Source of the DNA: Sulfurimonas sp. HSL1-2
GTDB taxonomy: Bacteria; Campylobacterota; Campylobacteria; Campylobacterales; Sulfurimonadaceae
NCBI RefSeq assembly: GCF_039645565.1
Contig: NZ_CP147914.1
Location: 1,361,573-1,425,572, forward strand
Length of the DNA: 64,000 nucleotides
Direction of reading: 5' to 3'
This document shows positions 29,550 to 37,829 of the stretch, piece by piece. The position numbers were made by a program, and so were the translations under genes. The notes beneath the pieces are model-generated. The model was not told the origin of the DNA. It was given only the letters and a program-made list of their open reading frames with translations, and did not search any database. Every line of letters starts with the position of its first letter. Positions within the stretch are counted from its first letter, which is position 1.

Positions 29550-30164
29550 TTATTTGCCGCTATTGACCATAATCGCCAGCTCAAGCCGGCTGGCCACGCC
29601 GAGCTTTTCATACACCGTTTTCAGATGCGTCTTGACCGTCTGTTCGGCGATATCCGCCGTCTGGGCGATCTCTTTGTTGCTCATGCCCAGCGCCACCATC
29701 TCCGCCAGTTCCCGCTCCCGTGCGGAGAGCGGTTCAAGCGTCTCCTGCCTGCCGGCCGCGATCATACTGTTTTGCCGGATCATCATCTGAATGAACTCCG
29801 GATAGAGCCAGATATTACCGCCGACGACGGCCTTGACAGCCTGGTTGATATTGTTGGCGGAGGCATAGGCATTCAGCAGGGCACGCGCGCCCCCTTTGAG
29901 TAGCACGATCCCGTCCGAATAGACGGGACTGCTGTTCATTGCCATCACGGCGGTCTTCGTCGACTTGAGATACTGCAGCAGCTCCTCGATCTCGCCGATA
30001 TGCCCGTCGTAATCAAACAGCACGGCGGCAGGGCGGGCCTCTTCCAGGGCCGCATAAAGCGATCCCAGTTCCTGAAACCCCTGCAGTTTATACAGCCGCG
30101 ACATGCCGCTTTTCCAATGCTTCAGTACCGAATCGCGCTTCGAATAGAGGTAGAGTCTTTTCAT
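29550..30164 (-). CDS. LuxR-family (CsgD-like) transcriptional regulator
   Basis: 204-residue regulator. The C-terminal HTH (about 140-200) reads LSARERELAEMVALGMSNKEIAQ and TVKTHLKTVYEKLGVASR, a clear LuxR/NarL DNA-binding domain. The N-terminal half resembles a receiver fold (AVLFDYDGH) but lacks the usual conserved Lys near GARALLNAY and other phosphorylation residues, as in CsgD. Its ATG is 1 nt from the lapC stop and has AAGGAG, so it is the last gene of the lap operon. The promoter of the LapA-like gene next door is its obvious candidate target. Confidence 0.82.
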   Translation of the reverse strand: MKRLYLYSKRDSVLKHWKSGMSRLYKLQGFQELGSLYAALEEARPAAVLFDYDGHIGEIEELLQYLKSTKTAVMAMNSSPVYSDGIVLLKGGARALLNAYASANNINQAVKAVVGGNIWLYPEFIQMMIRQNSMIAAGRQETLEPLSARERELAEMVALGMSNKEIAQTADIAEQTVKTHLKTVYEKLGVASRLELAIMVNSGK

Positions 30165-30165
30165 C

Positions 30166-31554
30166 TTATCGCTCCTTGAAGGCGTTGTCTTTCGTCCGCA
30201 GGAGCGGGCGAAGGATATAGTCGAGAATACTTTTCTTGCCGGTAACGATCTCCGCGTTGACGACCATCCCCGGGATCAGCTTCAGCGGATTCTCGACGGT
30301 ACCGAGGAAGGTCTTGTCCGTTTCGATCCAGACCTGGTAGTAGGTCCTGCCGTCGGCTTCGTTGATGGAGTCGGGGCTGATCCGTACCACCCGGCCGCTC
30401 AGCCCCCCGTATATGGAAAAATCGTAGGCCGTAATCTTGATGACGGCACGCTGGTCGGGGTACAAGAAGGCGATATCGCGCGGGTGGACTTTTACTTCCA
30501 CCAGCAGAGAGTCGCCCGTCGGGAGGATATCCATCAGCTTCATCCCCGGCGTCACGACCCCGCCGATTGTCGTGACGTAGAGGCGTTTAACGATCCCGTC
30601 AACCGGGGAGCGCACGAGGGTCCGGCTTACCTGGTCCTCCAGCGCCGTCTGCGACTCTTTGATCCGCTGCATCTGCGCCTCGATGCCGTTGAGCTCCTCC
30701 TTGGCCCGGTTCTGGAACGCCAGCTCCGCTTCGTCGCGTTTGCTCTTGGCCTCTTCGATCATCGCCCTTGTCGACGTGATCTGGTGGCGTGTGGCCGTCA
30801 ACGACTGCTCGACGTTGTTGGCATCGCGCTGCAGTTTGATGAAGTCGACCTCGGGCACGATGCGTTTTTCCACCAGCGGCCGGTTGATATCGATCTCCTT
30901 CTGCACCAGGGTCATTTCCGCTTCAAGCTGCGTATAGTGTTCCCGCGCCTCTTTGAGCTCGCTGGTCCGCTGCGCGATCTGTGACTTGAGGATGGCGATG
31001 CTCTTCTGGAGCTGCTGCTTGTTGCTCTGGTAAAGGCTGCGCTCCTTCTCTATCAGCACTTTTTGCGCCGGGTCGCTCGTCTCGGGCTCGATAAACGCCG
31101 TGCCGTAGGCCTCAGCCCGCAGGCGGATCGCCCGGGCATACAGCTCGTCGTACTCCAGACGATTGCGTTCGACGGTCGAACTGAAAAAAATATCCTGCAT
31201 CTTCAGAAGCGGTTCGCCTTTCTGGACCAGGTCGCCCTCCTTGATCAGGATCTCCTTGACGATCCCCCCTTCGAGGTTCTGGATCGGTTTGATCTGACTG
31301 CTGGGGACGATTTTCCCGTCGCCTTTGACGACCTCGTCGATCATGGCATTGTCCGCCCAAATGATGAAGATCGCCACCGTCAGCAGCATGATCCACAAAA
31401 ACAGCCGTGAATGCAGCGCCGTGCGCTCCAGGACCGCGGCCGTTCGGCTGTTGAGATACGCGAGCTCTTTTTCCGTAACGGCTTTGGGACGGAGGTCGTT
31501 CTTGTTCTCCGGGCGCTTCGGCAACTTGTTGGAGAGCATGGATCCGTTAAGCAT
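30166..31554 (-). CDS. lapC: Type I secretion membrane fusion protein (HlyD/LapC family)
   Basis: 462-residue periplasmic adaptor that links the ABC exporter to the TolC-like channel. One TM helix (LFLWIMLLTVAIFIIW, about residues 50-68) is followed by a lipoyl half motif (GKIVPSSQIKPIQNLEGGIV), a long coiled coil (roughly 150-300) and the second lipoyl/beta-barrel part (VRSPVDGIVKRLYVTTIGGV). The ATG overlaps the lapB end by 8 nt and the stop is 1 nt before the regulator. Its substrate is inferred to be the adjacent LapA-like protein. Confidence 0.92.
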   Translation of the reverse strand: MLNGSMLSNKLPKRPENKNDLRPKAVTEKELAYLNSRTAAVLERTALHSRLFLWIMLLTVAIFIIWADNAMIDEVVKGDGKIVPSSQIKPIQNLEGGIVKEILIKEGDLVQKGEPLLKMQDIFFSSTVERNRLEYDELYARAIRLRAEAYGTAFIEPETSDPAQKVLIEKERSLYQSNKQQLQKSIAILKSQIAQRTSELKEAREHYTQLEAEMTLVQKEIDINRPLVEKRIVPEVDFIKLQRDANNVEQSLTATRHQITSTRAMIEEAKSKRDEAELAFQNRAKEELNGIEAQMQRIKESQTALEDQVSRTLVRSPVDGIVKRLYVTTIGGVVTPGMKLMDILPTGDSLLVEVKVHPRDIAFLYPDQRAVIKITAYDFSIYGGLSGRVVRISPDSINEADGRTYYQVWIETDKTFLGTVENPLKLIPGMVVNAEIVTGKKSILDYILRPLLRTKDNAFKER

Positions 31555-33700
31555 GATGCACCTCCGACTTATTCAGGTAGGCGAGGACCTCTTTCTTCGT
31601 CCCGTCCATGACCACTTCCCCGCGCTCGAGGAGAATGATGCGGTCGACCAGTTCGAGGACGGCATCTTTATGGGTAACGAAGATGGCCGTTTTCCCCTTG
31701 ATCTTCTGGGCGATCCCGAGGATAGCGATACGTTCGCTCTCTTCGTCCAGGTGTGAGGTCGGTTCATCGAAGAGGACAAACGTGAAGTTGTCGATCAATG
31801 CACGCGCAATCCCGATGGACTGCCGCTGCCCGCCCGAGACGTTCTGTCCCCGCTCCTTGATCTTCATGTTGAAACCGTCGGGGTTCTGGTTGATGTAGCG
31901 CAGGGCGCCGCTCAGGCGGGCCGCTTCGACGATCTCGTGCGAGTCGATGCCGGGGTGTTTCAGGGCGATATTCTCCTTGATCGTCCCCTGCAGCAGAATG
32001 ATCTCCTGCGGTACATAGGCGATCTCTTTACGCAGTTCCGCCGGGGCATACTGGTCCATCTCGACCTCGTCGATGAGGATCATCCCCTCTTTGGGCGCAT
32101 AAAAGCCCATCAGCAGGTTAATGATGGTCGTTTTACCCGAGCCCATCTCTCCCATTATGGCCACATGCTCGCCGGGCTTGATCGTAAACGAGACGTTGTT
32201 CAGGGCATTCCGCGCCGCATCGGGATAGGCGAAATCGACATTGACGAACTCAATGTTCCCTTTAAGATGGCGTGCACTGATAAAATCCCGTTCGGTCGGG
32301 TGCTCGATCGCGCTGTCCATCACCTTTTCGATCGCCCGGAATCCTGACCTGGCCTTGTTAAACTGCAAAATCAGCATCACCAGCTTCCCAACCGGGTTGA
32401 CCGCCCGCGAAGCCAGGATATAGGCGACCAGCAGTCCCCCCGTCGTCAACATCCCCTGATGGATCATATAGACGCTCGCCACGATGACGGCGACCGTCTG
32501 CACCCGGATCAGGAAAGCCGTGACCGTCGCAATGGAACCGTTAAGCACACGCGACTTCAGTCCCCGCTGCGCGATCTTGCCGGTCGCTTCCTCCAGTTTC
32601 CACTGCATCACGCTGTTGTAGTTGAAGGCCTTGATCGTCTCAATGGCATTGAGGCTTTCGAGCAGAATACTGTTTTTCATCGATGCCGCCTGGTTCGAAT
32701 TGCGGATGCTCGTTCGGATCGGCCCCTTGATCAGGAACGCATAAAGCACGATCAGCAGGATCGTAAACAGGGGGATATAGACGATATCCCCTGCCACCCA
32801 GTAAACCACCAGCAAAAAGAGGATGGAAAAAGGGAGGTCGATCACGGTCGTCACGACCGTAGAAGTCAGAAAATTCCGGATACTCTCATACTGTTTCAGG
32901 TCGCTTGAAAACGCCCCGACGGAACCGACCTGTTCGGAGAGCTTCATATCCATCACATGCTCGAAGATCTTCGAGGACATGATGACGTCGCTCTTCTTGG
33001 CCGCGATCTCCATGAAGTAGCTGCGCAGGAACCTCAAGAGGGCTTCGAGTACAAAGATCGCGACGACCCCGTAGGTCAGGACCCACAGCGTATCGAGAGC
33101 CGAATTCGGGATCACCCGGTCGAAGACGTTGCGCATATACAGCGGCAGTATCAGGATGAAGAGGTTGACCAGGAACGACCCGATCAGGATGTCGCCGTAA
33201 ATCGCTTTCGTACGCTTGAGCGTACTCCAGAACCAGTGACGGTCATCCTTCTCTGCCTTGTCGTCCTCCTCTTCGACACGGTAGCCGAAGTTCTTTTTCA
33301 TCAGGAAGCAGTAGCCGAGGTACTCCTCCTCAAGGTGCTCGATGGCAATCCACCCCTCCTGCTCTGGGACCCCCGGGATCAGCACGTTCGCATACTCCAT
33401 CTCTTTGTCAAACTCGAGCAGGACGCAGGCCCGCTCCTCTTTGAGGACAAGGATGCATGGCAGCAGATGCTGCGCGATCTTGCGCAGCGGTTTTTTCTGG
33501 AGGGTGCTGGCGAAACCCGCTTTTTCCGCTGCGCGGCTGAAAAGGGAGCGGGAGCGCTGCGGATCGGGTTCAAAAAGCTTCGGATCCCTCGGATCGACCG
33601 GCAGGCCGGCCAGTACCATCTCCTCCGTCACCTCCTGATGATAGAGTTTCGCGACGGCCAGCAGGGCATCAAGCAGCCCGGAACGATTGCGTTCGCCCAT
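31547..33700 (-). CDS. lapB: Type I secretion ABC exporter with C39-like domain (LapB)
   Basis: 717-residue exporter. An N-terminal C39-peptidase-like domain (about 1-130) shows no catalytic Cys/His pattern, as in exporters of LapA-type adhesins. Six TM helices follow, then the ATPase with Walker A GEMGSGKTT, signature VSGGQRQSIGIARAL and Walker B FVLFDEPTS. It energises one-step secretion of the LapA-like protein. Its ATG immediately follows the lapD stop and its end overlaps lapC by 8 nt, so synthesis of the three is coupled. Confidence 0.93.
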   Translation of the reverse strand: MGERNRSGLLDALLAVAKLYHQEVTEEMVLAGLPVDPRDPKLFEPDPQRSRSLFSRAAEKAGFASTLQKKPLRKIAQHLLPCILVLKEERACVLLEFDKEMEYANVLIPGVPEQEGWIAIEHLEEEYLGYCFLMKKNFGYRVEEEDDKAEKDDRHWFWSTLKRTKAIYGDILIGSFLVNLFILILPLYMRNVFDRVIPNSALDTLWVLTYGVVAIFVLEALLRFLRSYFMEIAAKKSDVIMSSKIFEHVMDMKLSEQVGSVGAFSSDLKQYESIRNFLTSTVVTTVIDLPFSILFLLVVYWVAGDIVYIPLFTILLIVLYAFLIKGPIRTSIRNSNQAASMKNSILLESLNAIETIKAFNYNSVMQWKLEEATGKIAQRGLKSRVLNGSIATVTAFLIRVQTVAVIVASVYMIHQGMLTTGGLLVAYILASRAVNPVGKLVMLILQFNKARSGFRAIEKVMDSAIEHPTERDFISARHLKGNIEFVNVDFAYPDAARNALNNVSFTIKPGEHVAIMGEMGSGKTTIINLLMGFYAPKEGMILIDEVEMDQYAPAELRKEIAYVPQEIILLQGTIKENIALKHPGIDSHEIVEAARLSGALRYINQNPDGFNMKIKERGQNVSGGQRQSIGIARALIDNFTFVLFDEPTSHLDEESERIAILGIAQKIKGKTAIFVTHKDAVLELVDRIILLERGEVVMDGTKKEVLAYLNKSEVHHA

Positions 33701-35608
33701 TTACGCCGCCCCCTTGGCCGGTTCGCCGATCCAGAAGCCCTGCAGCAAGTCGATCCCGAGCTGGTGCAGACGGTCTGCCGTCTCCTCGCTGTCGACCCCT
33801 GTTGCGATCAGTTCGATATCGATCAGGCGGGCGATGGTGAAGAGTGCCGCTTCGCGCTTGCCCTCGGAGCCGACCAGCGAAAGCAGGTAGACCGCATCGA
33901 TCTTCAGGTAGGAGGGCTTGATCCGCTGCAGGGAGGTCAGCTCTTTTTCCGACTCGACCGTAAAGTGGTCGATACCGAACCGCCATCCCTGCTTCTGCAC
34001 GAAGGCGGAGAAGGTCGCCGCCGTCTCCGGCTCGGCCATCACCATACTGTTGGAAACCTCGAAGGAGAGCGCCAGCTTATTGGTCTCCCAGCTGCTTTTA
34101 CGCTCCGCGAGCCACCCCATGGTGGCACTGTGGGCAATGAAATTCCCCGAAACGTTCACCGCGATCTCGCTGGCATGCAGGGTCTCACCGACCTTGTCCA
34201 GCACGTAACGGTCAAGTTCCTCCTGCAGTTCAAGGTGCCCGACGACCGGAATGAATGCCCCGGCATTGAGCAGGCTGCCCTCGAGCTCCAGGCGCAGCAG
34301 CAGCTCCTGCTGGACCGTCAGCCCGTTACGGGAGACGACCGGCTGGTAGAAGGCAACGAAGTGGTCCAGTTTCATGGCATTGCGCAGATGTTTGCGCCAC
34401 GCGTCGTGCCCCCATGTGGGGACATTGTCATGCTTGGCACGGTAAAGGAACGGCGCCGTCCCCCGTTCGGCTTCCGCCTGCATCAACGCGTAGTCAAGGT
34501 GGCTCAGCAGTTCCGATGCCGCTTCCCCGGCACGGTAAGGCGTCGCCGCGATCGTCACGCAGTAGCCGGCCCCGCGGCAGCTTTCCGCCGCCGAGGTGAG
34601 CAGCCCCGTGATTTCGGACTCCTCCAGCGACGGGATAATCAGCATCACATCGAACTCGCGGACGCGGCAGGCGACTCCTTCCTCGACGCCGTTGACGATC
34701 CCCCTGGCAATATCACTGATGAATGAGAGCACTTTCTGCAGGACGTAGCCGCCCTCTTCGTGCTTCACCTTGTCGGGGTCGCACAGCTGGAACGCGGCGA
34801 CATAACCCGAGGAGAAGCGGTCTTCGCCCGAGACGAGGCTGCCGAGTTTCATCATGAAGAAATCCCGGTTTTTGAGGTGGGTCTGCCGGTCCTCATACAG
34901 CAGCGTGTTATAGCGGGCGACGGCGTCGGCTTCCTGCTTGTAGACCTCTTTAACCTTGTATACGAGGGTATTGATGGCCTTGACCACGTCACGGATCTCC
35001 TTGGTCCTCGGCAGCGAATCCTGGATGATAAACCGGTTGCCAGAGACCGCTTCCGCCTGTTCCCGGACCGCTTCGAGCGAACGCAGTACGACCTTCAGCA
35101 TAAAGAAGATCCCGGCCATGGCCATCACGCTCAGAATAATGAAACTGGCAATTACCTCTTTGAAAGCATCCCACATCTGGGTATAGGCCTGCCCGCGGTG
35201 TCCCTCGATCTGGAGCTGGCCGACGAGCATCCACTCTTTGCCGACGGGCACGGTCGCCGCCGCCGGCGGCAGCGCGATGCTATGCGCAAACCACTCCGGT
35301 ACGGTGTCCAGGGTCAGCGGCGTATGGCGTTCGTACAGGACTTCGCCGTCCACGTTCCGGTAGATGATCGCCTCGTAAAGCCCGCTGTCGAAGACCGCAT
35401 TGATCATCGTCTCCGCCATCGCGACATCCTCGCCGTTGCTCGCCTTGCTGATCGCCAGTCCCAGCGACGACGCCGTATTGCGCGCGCTGGTGTAGAGCTG
35501 ATCCTCGATAAAGCGGACGTTCGTCCGGTAGTTACTGAACATTGTCATCGCCAGCAGGGCGACAACGAGTACCGACATCGCCAGCGTGATCTCTTTGAAG
35601 AGTGTCAC
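33701..35608 (-). CDS. lapD: c-di-GMP receptor LapD (degenerate GGDEF-EAL)
   Basis: 635-residue inner-membrane receptor. TM1 (about 9-25) and TM2 (about 155-173) enclose a periplasmic LapD/MoxY-type sensor domain, followed by a HAMP segment, a GGDEF-like domain without the GGDEF signature (VREFDVMLII) and an EAL-like domain with ELL in place of EAL (QQELLLRLELEG). The loss of both signatures fits a binding-only receptor that sequesters LapG when c-di-GMP is high. GTG start with AAGGAGGGA; GTGA overlap with lapG. No diguanylate cyclase lies in the window. Confidence 0.9.
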   Translation of the reverse strand: MTLFKEITLAMSVLVVALLAMTMFSNYRTNVRFIEDQLYTSARNTASSLGLAISKASNGEDVAMAETMINAVFDSGLYEAIIYRNVDGEVLYERHTPLTLDTVPEWFAHSIALPPAAATVPVGKEWMLVGQLQIEGHRGQAYTQMWDAFKEVIASFIILSVMAMAGIFFMLKVVLRSLEAVREQAEAVSGNRFIIQDSLPRTKEIRDVVKAINTLVYKVKEVYKQEADAVARYNTLLYEDRQTHLKNRDFFMMKLGSLVSGEDRFSSGYVAAFQLCDPDKVKHEEGGYVLQKVLSFISDIARGIVNGVEEGVACRVREFDVMLIIPSLEESEITGLLTSAAESCRGAGYCVTIAATPYRAGEAASELLSHLDYALMQAEAERGTAPFLYRAKHDNVPTWGHDAWRKHLRNAMKLDHFVAFYQPVVSRNGLTVQQELLLRLELEGSLLNAGAFIPVVGHLELQEELDRYVLDKVGETLHASEIAVNVSGNFIAHSATMGWLAERKSSWETNKLALSFEVSNSMVMAEPETAATFSAFVQKQGWRFGIDHFTVESEKELTSLQRIKPSYLKIDAVYLLSLVGSEGKREAALFTIARLIDIELIATGVDSEETADRLHQLGIDLLQGFWIGEPAKGAA

Positions 35609-36261
35609 AATCCCTCCTTTTCAATGCGCTGCAGGAATACAGCCCACTCTTTGTTTCGTGTCGACCCGCCCGCCAGGGTCCTGCCTCTTCCCTTCTGGGT
35701 ATTCAGAAAGAGGGATTCCGCATTGAAACTGTAGACATAAACCAGGTCTTTGCGTTTCGTTGACGGGAAAATACGGTAATTGAGATTATCCAGGACCAGC
35801 GGAACGGCTTTCGGATTTTCATAATAGGTTAGAACCATGTGGGCCTGATTGAGCCTGATCGCTTTGACGTAGGTGAAATAGAGCTTGTACTCGGGAACGC
35901 CCAGGCGTTTGAGGGCAAAATACTTAGCAATAACGTAGTCTTCGCAATCTCCCTGGTCACGTGTCAGGAATTCACTCGGGCGCGCCCAGTAATCCTCTAC
36001 GCCCCAGTTCTCCAGGTCGGAAACGAAACGGACACGATTGAAGAAGTCATTGACCCCCTCAAGCTTTTCCATTTCACTTTTGTTCCGAAGGTCCCGGAGC
36101 ATTTTGTCCATGGCCTCAAACCGTTTCTTGGCAAAATAATCCTGCTTTGCTGCCTTGGAGGCAGCCAGTGAAGGCTCCACTGCCAACAACGGCGCACCTT
36201 TTCCTGCCCAGACGAAAAGAACCAGAAAAAGTGCAAGAAACCTGGGCAAACCAAGTACCAC
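35605..36261 (-). CDS. lapG: Periplasmic transglutaminase-like cysteine protease LapG
   Basis: 218-residue protease of the bacterial transglutaminase-like family. A signal peptide precedes the catalytic domain. The triad is visible as Cys106 (DQGDCEDYV), His141 (NQAHMVL) and Asp158 (LVLDNL), with spacing almost identical to P. fluorescens LapG; acidic residues by the Cys would bind Ca2+. It should cut the TAAG site of the LapA-like protein and release it. The listed start is a GTG at 36261. A TTG at 36249 with AAGGTGG upstream is an equally good start. It overlaps lapD by 4 nt. Confidence 0.93.
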   Translation of the reverse strand: MVLGLPRFLALFLVLFVWAGKGAPLLAVEPSLAASKAAKQDYFAKKRFEAMDKMLRDLRNKSEMEKLEGVNDFFNRVRFVSDLENWGVEDYWARPSEFLTRDQGDCEDYVIAKYFALKRLGVPEYKLYFTYVKAIRLNQAHMVLTYYENPKAVPLVLDNLNYRIFPSTKRKDLVYVYSFNAESLFLNTQKGRGRTLAGGSTRNKEWAVFLQRIEKEGL

Positions 36262-36284
36262 CTTGTTATGTTGTCGCCCGACGC

Positions 36285-37661
36285 CTACTCGGACGCCGGG
36301 ACCTTCGTTTCTGCCATGGCGTCGCGTTTCAGCGCCAGAATCTCATCGGGTTTCACTGCCGCGACCAGCGGGAGGTTCCCGACGTTCTCAATGACCCGGT
36401 ATTCGGACAGCTGCTGATCGTACAGCGCAGAGACATAGGCCTTGCGGGAAGTATAGTACTCGTTCTCGACATCAAGGACGTCCAGCAGTGTCCGGCGTCC
36501 GAGGCGGAACTCTTCGAGATACGCCTGGAGGGTCTTCTGCGTGAAGTCGCGGTGATCTTTGAGGTATTCAAGCTGCTCCGCAATCCGTGTTTTTGCCGCC
36601 CAGGAGTAGTTAAGGCGTTCGAATACGAGGCGCTGGTTCTCCATCATTTTTTCGGAGGCGTTGAACGCGGACGCCAGCGCTTTATTGCGCCCGGCGACGT
36701 CCGAACCGCCGTTATAGAGGTTCCAAGACGCGATCAGCTGGACCGTAAATTCGTTTTCGTCCCCGGAGTTCGTACGCCACGCGTAATCGCCCGTCCTGTC
36801 GTTGTTAACATGGGTCTCTTTGACTTCCAGGTCAACGGTCGGATAGTAGTTCGAAGCCGCCTGACGATACGCCGCCTGCGCCGCTTCGATATTTTTGCGG
36901 TTGGCCATCAGGGTCGGGTAACGCAGAACCGCCGTTTTTTCCGCCGCTTCGATGCTCTCCGGCAACAGCGAAGCGTTGATGTCCGCTTCCATCATATCGT
37001 CGGGGTTGACCGCCTCACCGTAGATGCGCTTGAAGCTTGTCTGAGCATCGTCGTAGTTGTTCATGGCGACCTTGACGTTCGATTCGGCTAGCGCAAGACG
37101 TCCGGAAATCTGTTCCATATCCGACTGTGTGCCCGCACCGGCTTCGACGCGCTCTTTGATCATGTCGTAGTAGCGCTGGTGCGTATCACGGTTCTCTACC
37201 GTGAGAGCGAGGAGCTGCTTCTGTTTCAGAACGCCCAGGTAGCTCTCGATCATGGAGAGCCCAAGCTGGCTCACCTTTTCCATCAGGGAGTGCTCTGCCG
37301 AAAGCAGCCGTGCGTCCTGCTGGGCGACATCATACATCGTTGAAAAGCCCCGGAAGAGGTTTTCGCGCGCCCGGACGAACGCCTCTGTATGCAGGTAGTC
37401 ATCCTGGTCATTGTTCGGGTCAAACGATCCGACGGAACCTTCATCATGTTTATAACCGACACTGCCCTGGATATCAACCACCGGAAGATAGTCGGCGAAC
37501 GCAATCGTTTTATCCTCTTCCACCGCGCGGTAATCCTCGATACGCTGCCGGACTTCCGGGTTGGTATCAATGACCGTACGATAGGCTTCCTCTACCGTGA
37601 GTCCGTAACCGGACGTCGCCAATAAGAAAGGTAGAATCCCCAATATACCTTTACGTTTCAT
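36285..37661 (-). CDS. lapE: TolC-family outer-membrane channel of the lap operon
   Basis: 458-residue outer-membrane efflux protein. A signal peptide (GILGILPFLLATSGYG) is followed by two OEP repeats rich in coiled coil; typical end-of-repeat motifs are FRLGRRTLLDVLDVENEYY and the earlier ERVEAGAGTQSDMEQ. It forms the exit duct for the LapB-LapC exporter. The ATG at 37661 has AAAGGA 7 nt upstream and is preferred over a TTG at 37667. It is the first gene of the minus-strand operon, whose order is lapE-lapG-lapD-lapB-lapC-regulator. Confidence 0.92.
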   Translation of the reverse strand: MKRKGILGILPFLLATSGYGLTVEEAYRTVIDTNPEVRQRIEDYRAVEEDKTIAFADYLPVVDIQGSVGYKHDEGSVGSFDPNNDQDDYLHTEAFVRARENLFRGFSTMYDVAQQDARLLSAEHSLMEKVSQLGLSMIESYLGVLKQKQLLALTVENRDTHQRYYDMIKERVEAGAGTQSDMEQISGRLALAESNVKVAMNNYDDAQTSFKRIYGEAVNPDDMMEADINASLLPESIEAAEKTAVLRYPTLMANRKNIEAAQAAYRQAASNYYPTVDLEVKETHVNNDRTGDYAWRTNSGDENEFTVQLIASWNLYNGGSDVAGRNKALASAFNASEKMMENQRLVFERLNYSWAAKTRIAEQLEYLKDHRDFTQKTLQAYLEEFRLGRRTLLDVLDVENEYYTSRKAYVSALYDQQLSEYRVIENVGNLPLVAAVKPDEILALKRDAMAETKVPASE

Positions 37662-37711
37662 TGTCAATCCTTTGCACTTGATTTGCCAGTTTTTAAACTG
37701 TCCTTATAGGG

Positions 37712-37717
37712 ATTATA
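37712..37717 (-). promoter_or_regulatory. -10 box of the lap secretion operon
   Basis: Minus-strand TATAAT about 50 nt upstream of the lapE start. It lies in the divergent intergenic region shared with the YyaL-like gene. The -35 region is AT-rich without a clear match. Confidence 0.5.
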
Positions 37718-37792
37718 GCCCGTTTCAGCCTTATAAGAACATAATGTAATAATTTTTATCTGCGAACTTTCAGGATTAAATAACAGTTTGTA

Positions 37793-37798
37793 TATAAT
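37793..37798 (+). promoter_or_regulatory. -10 box of the YyaL-like gene
   Basis: TATAAT within TATATAATG, 31 nt before the chosen ATG at 37830. The intergenic region upstream is AT-rich compared with its flanks. Confidence 0.5.
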
Positions 37799-37829
37799 GC
37801 CCCCCTATCCCAACCGTGAGGGACCGAAA

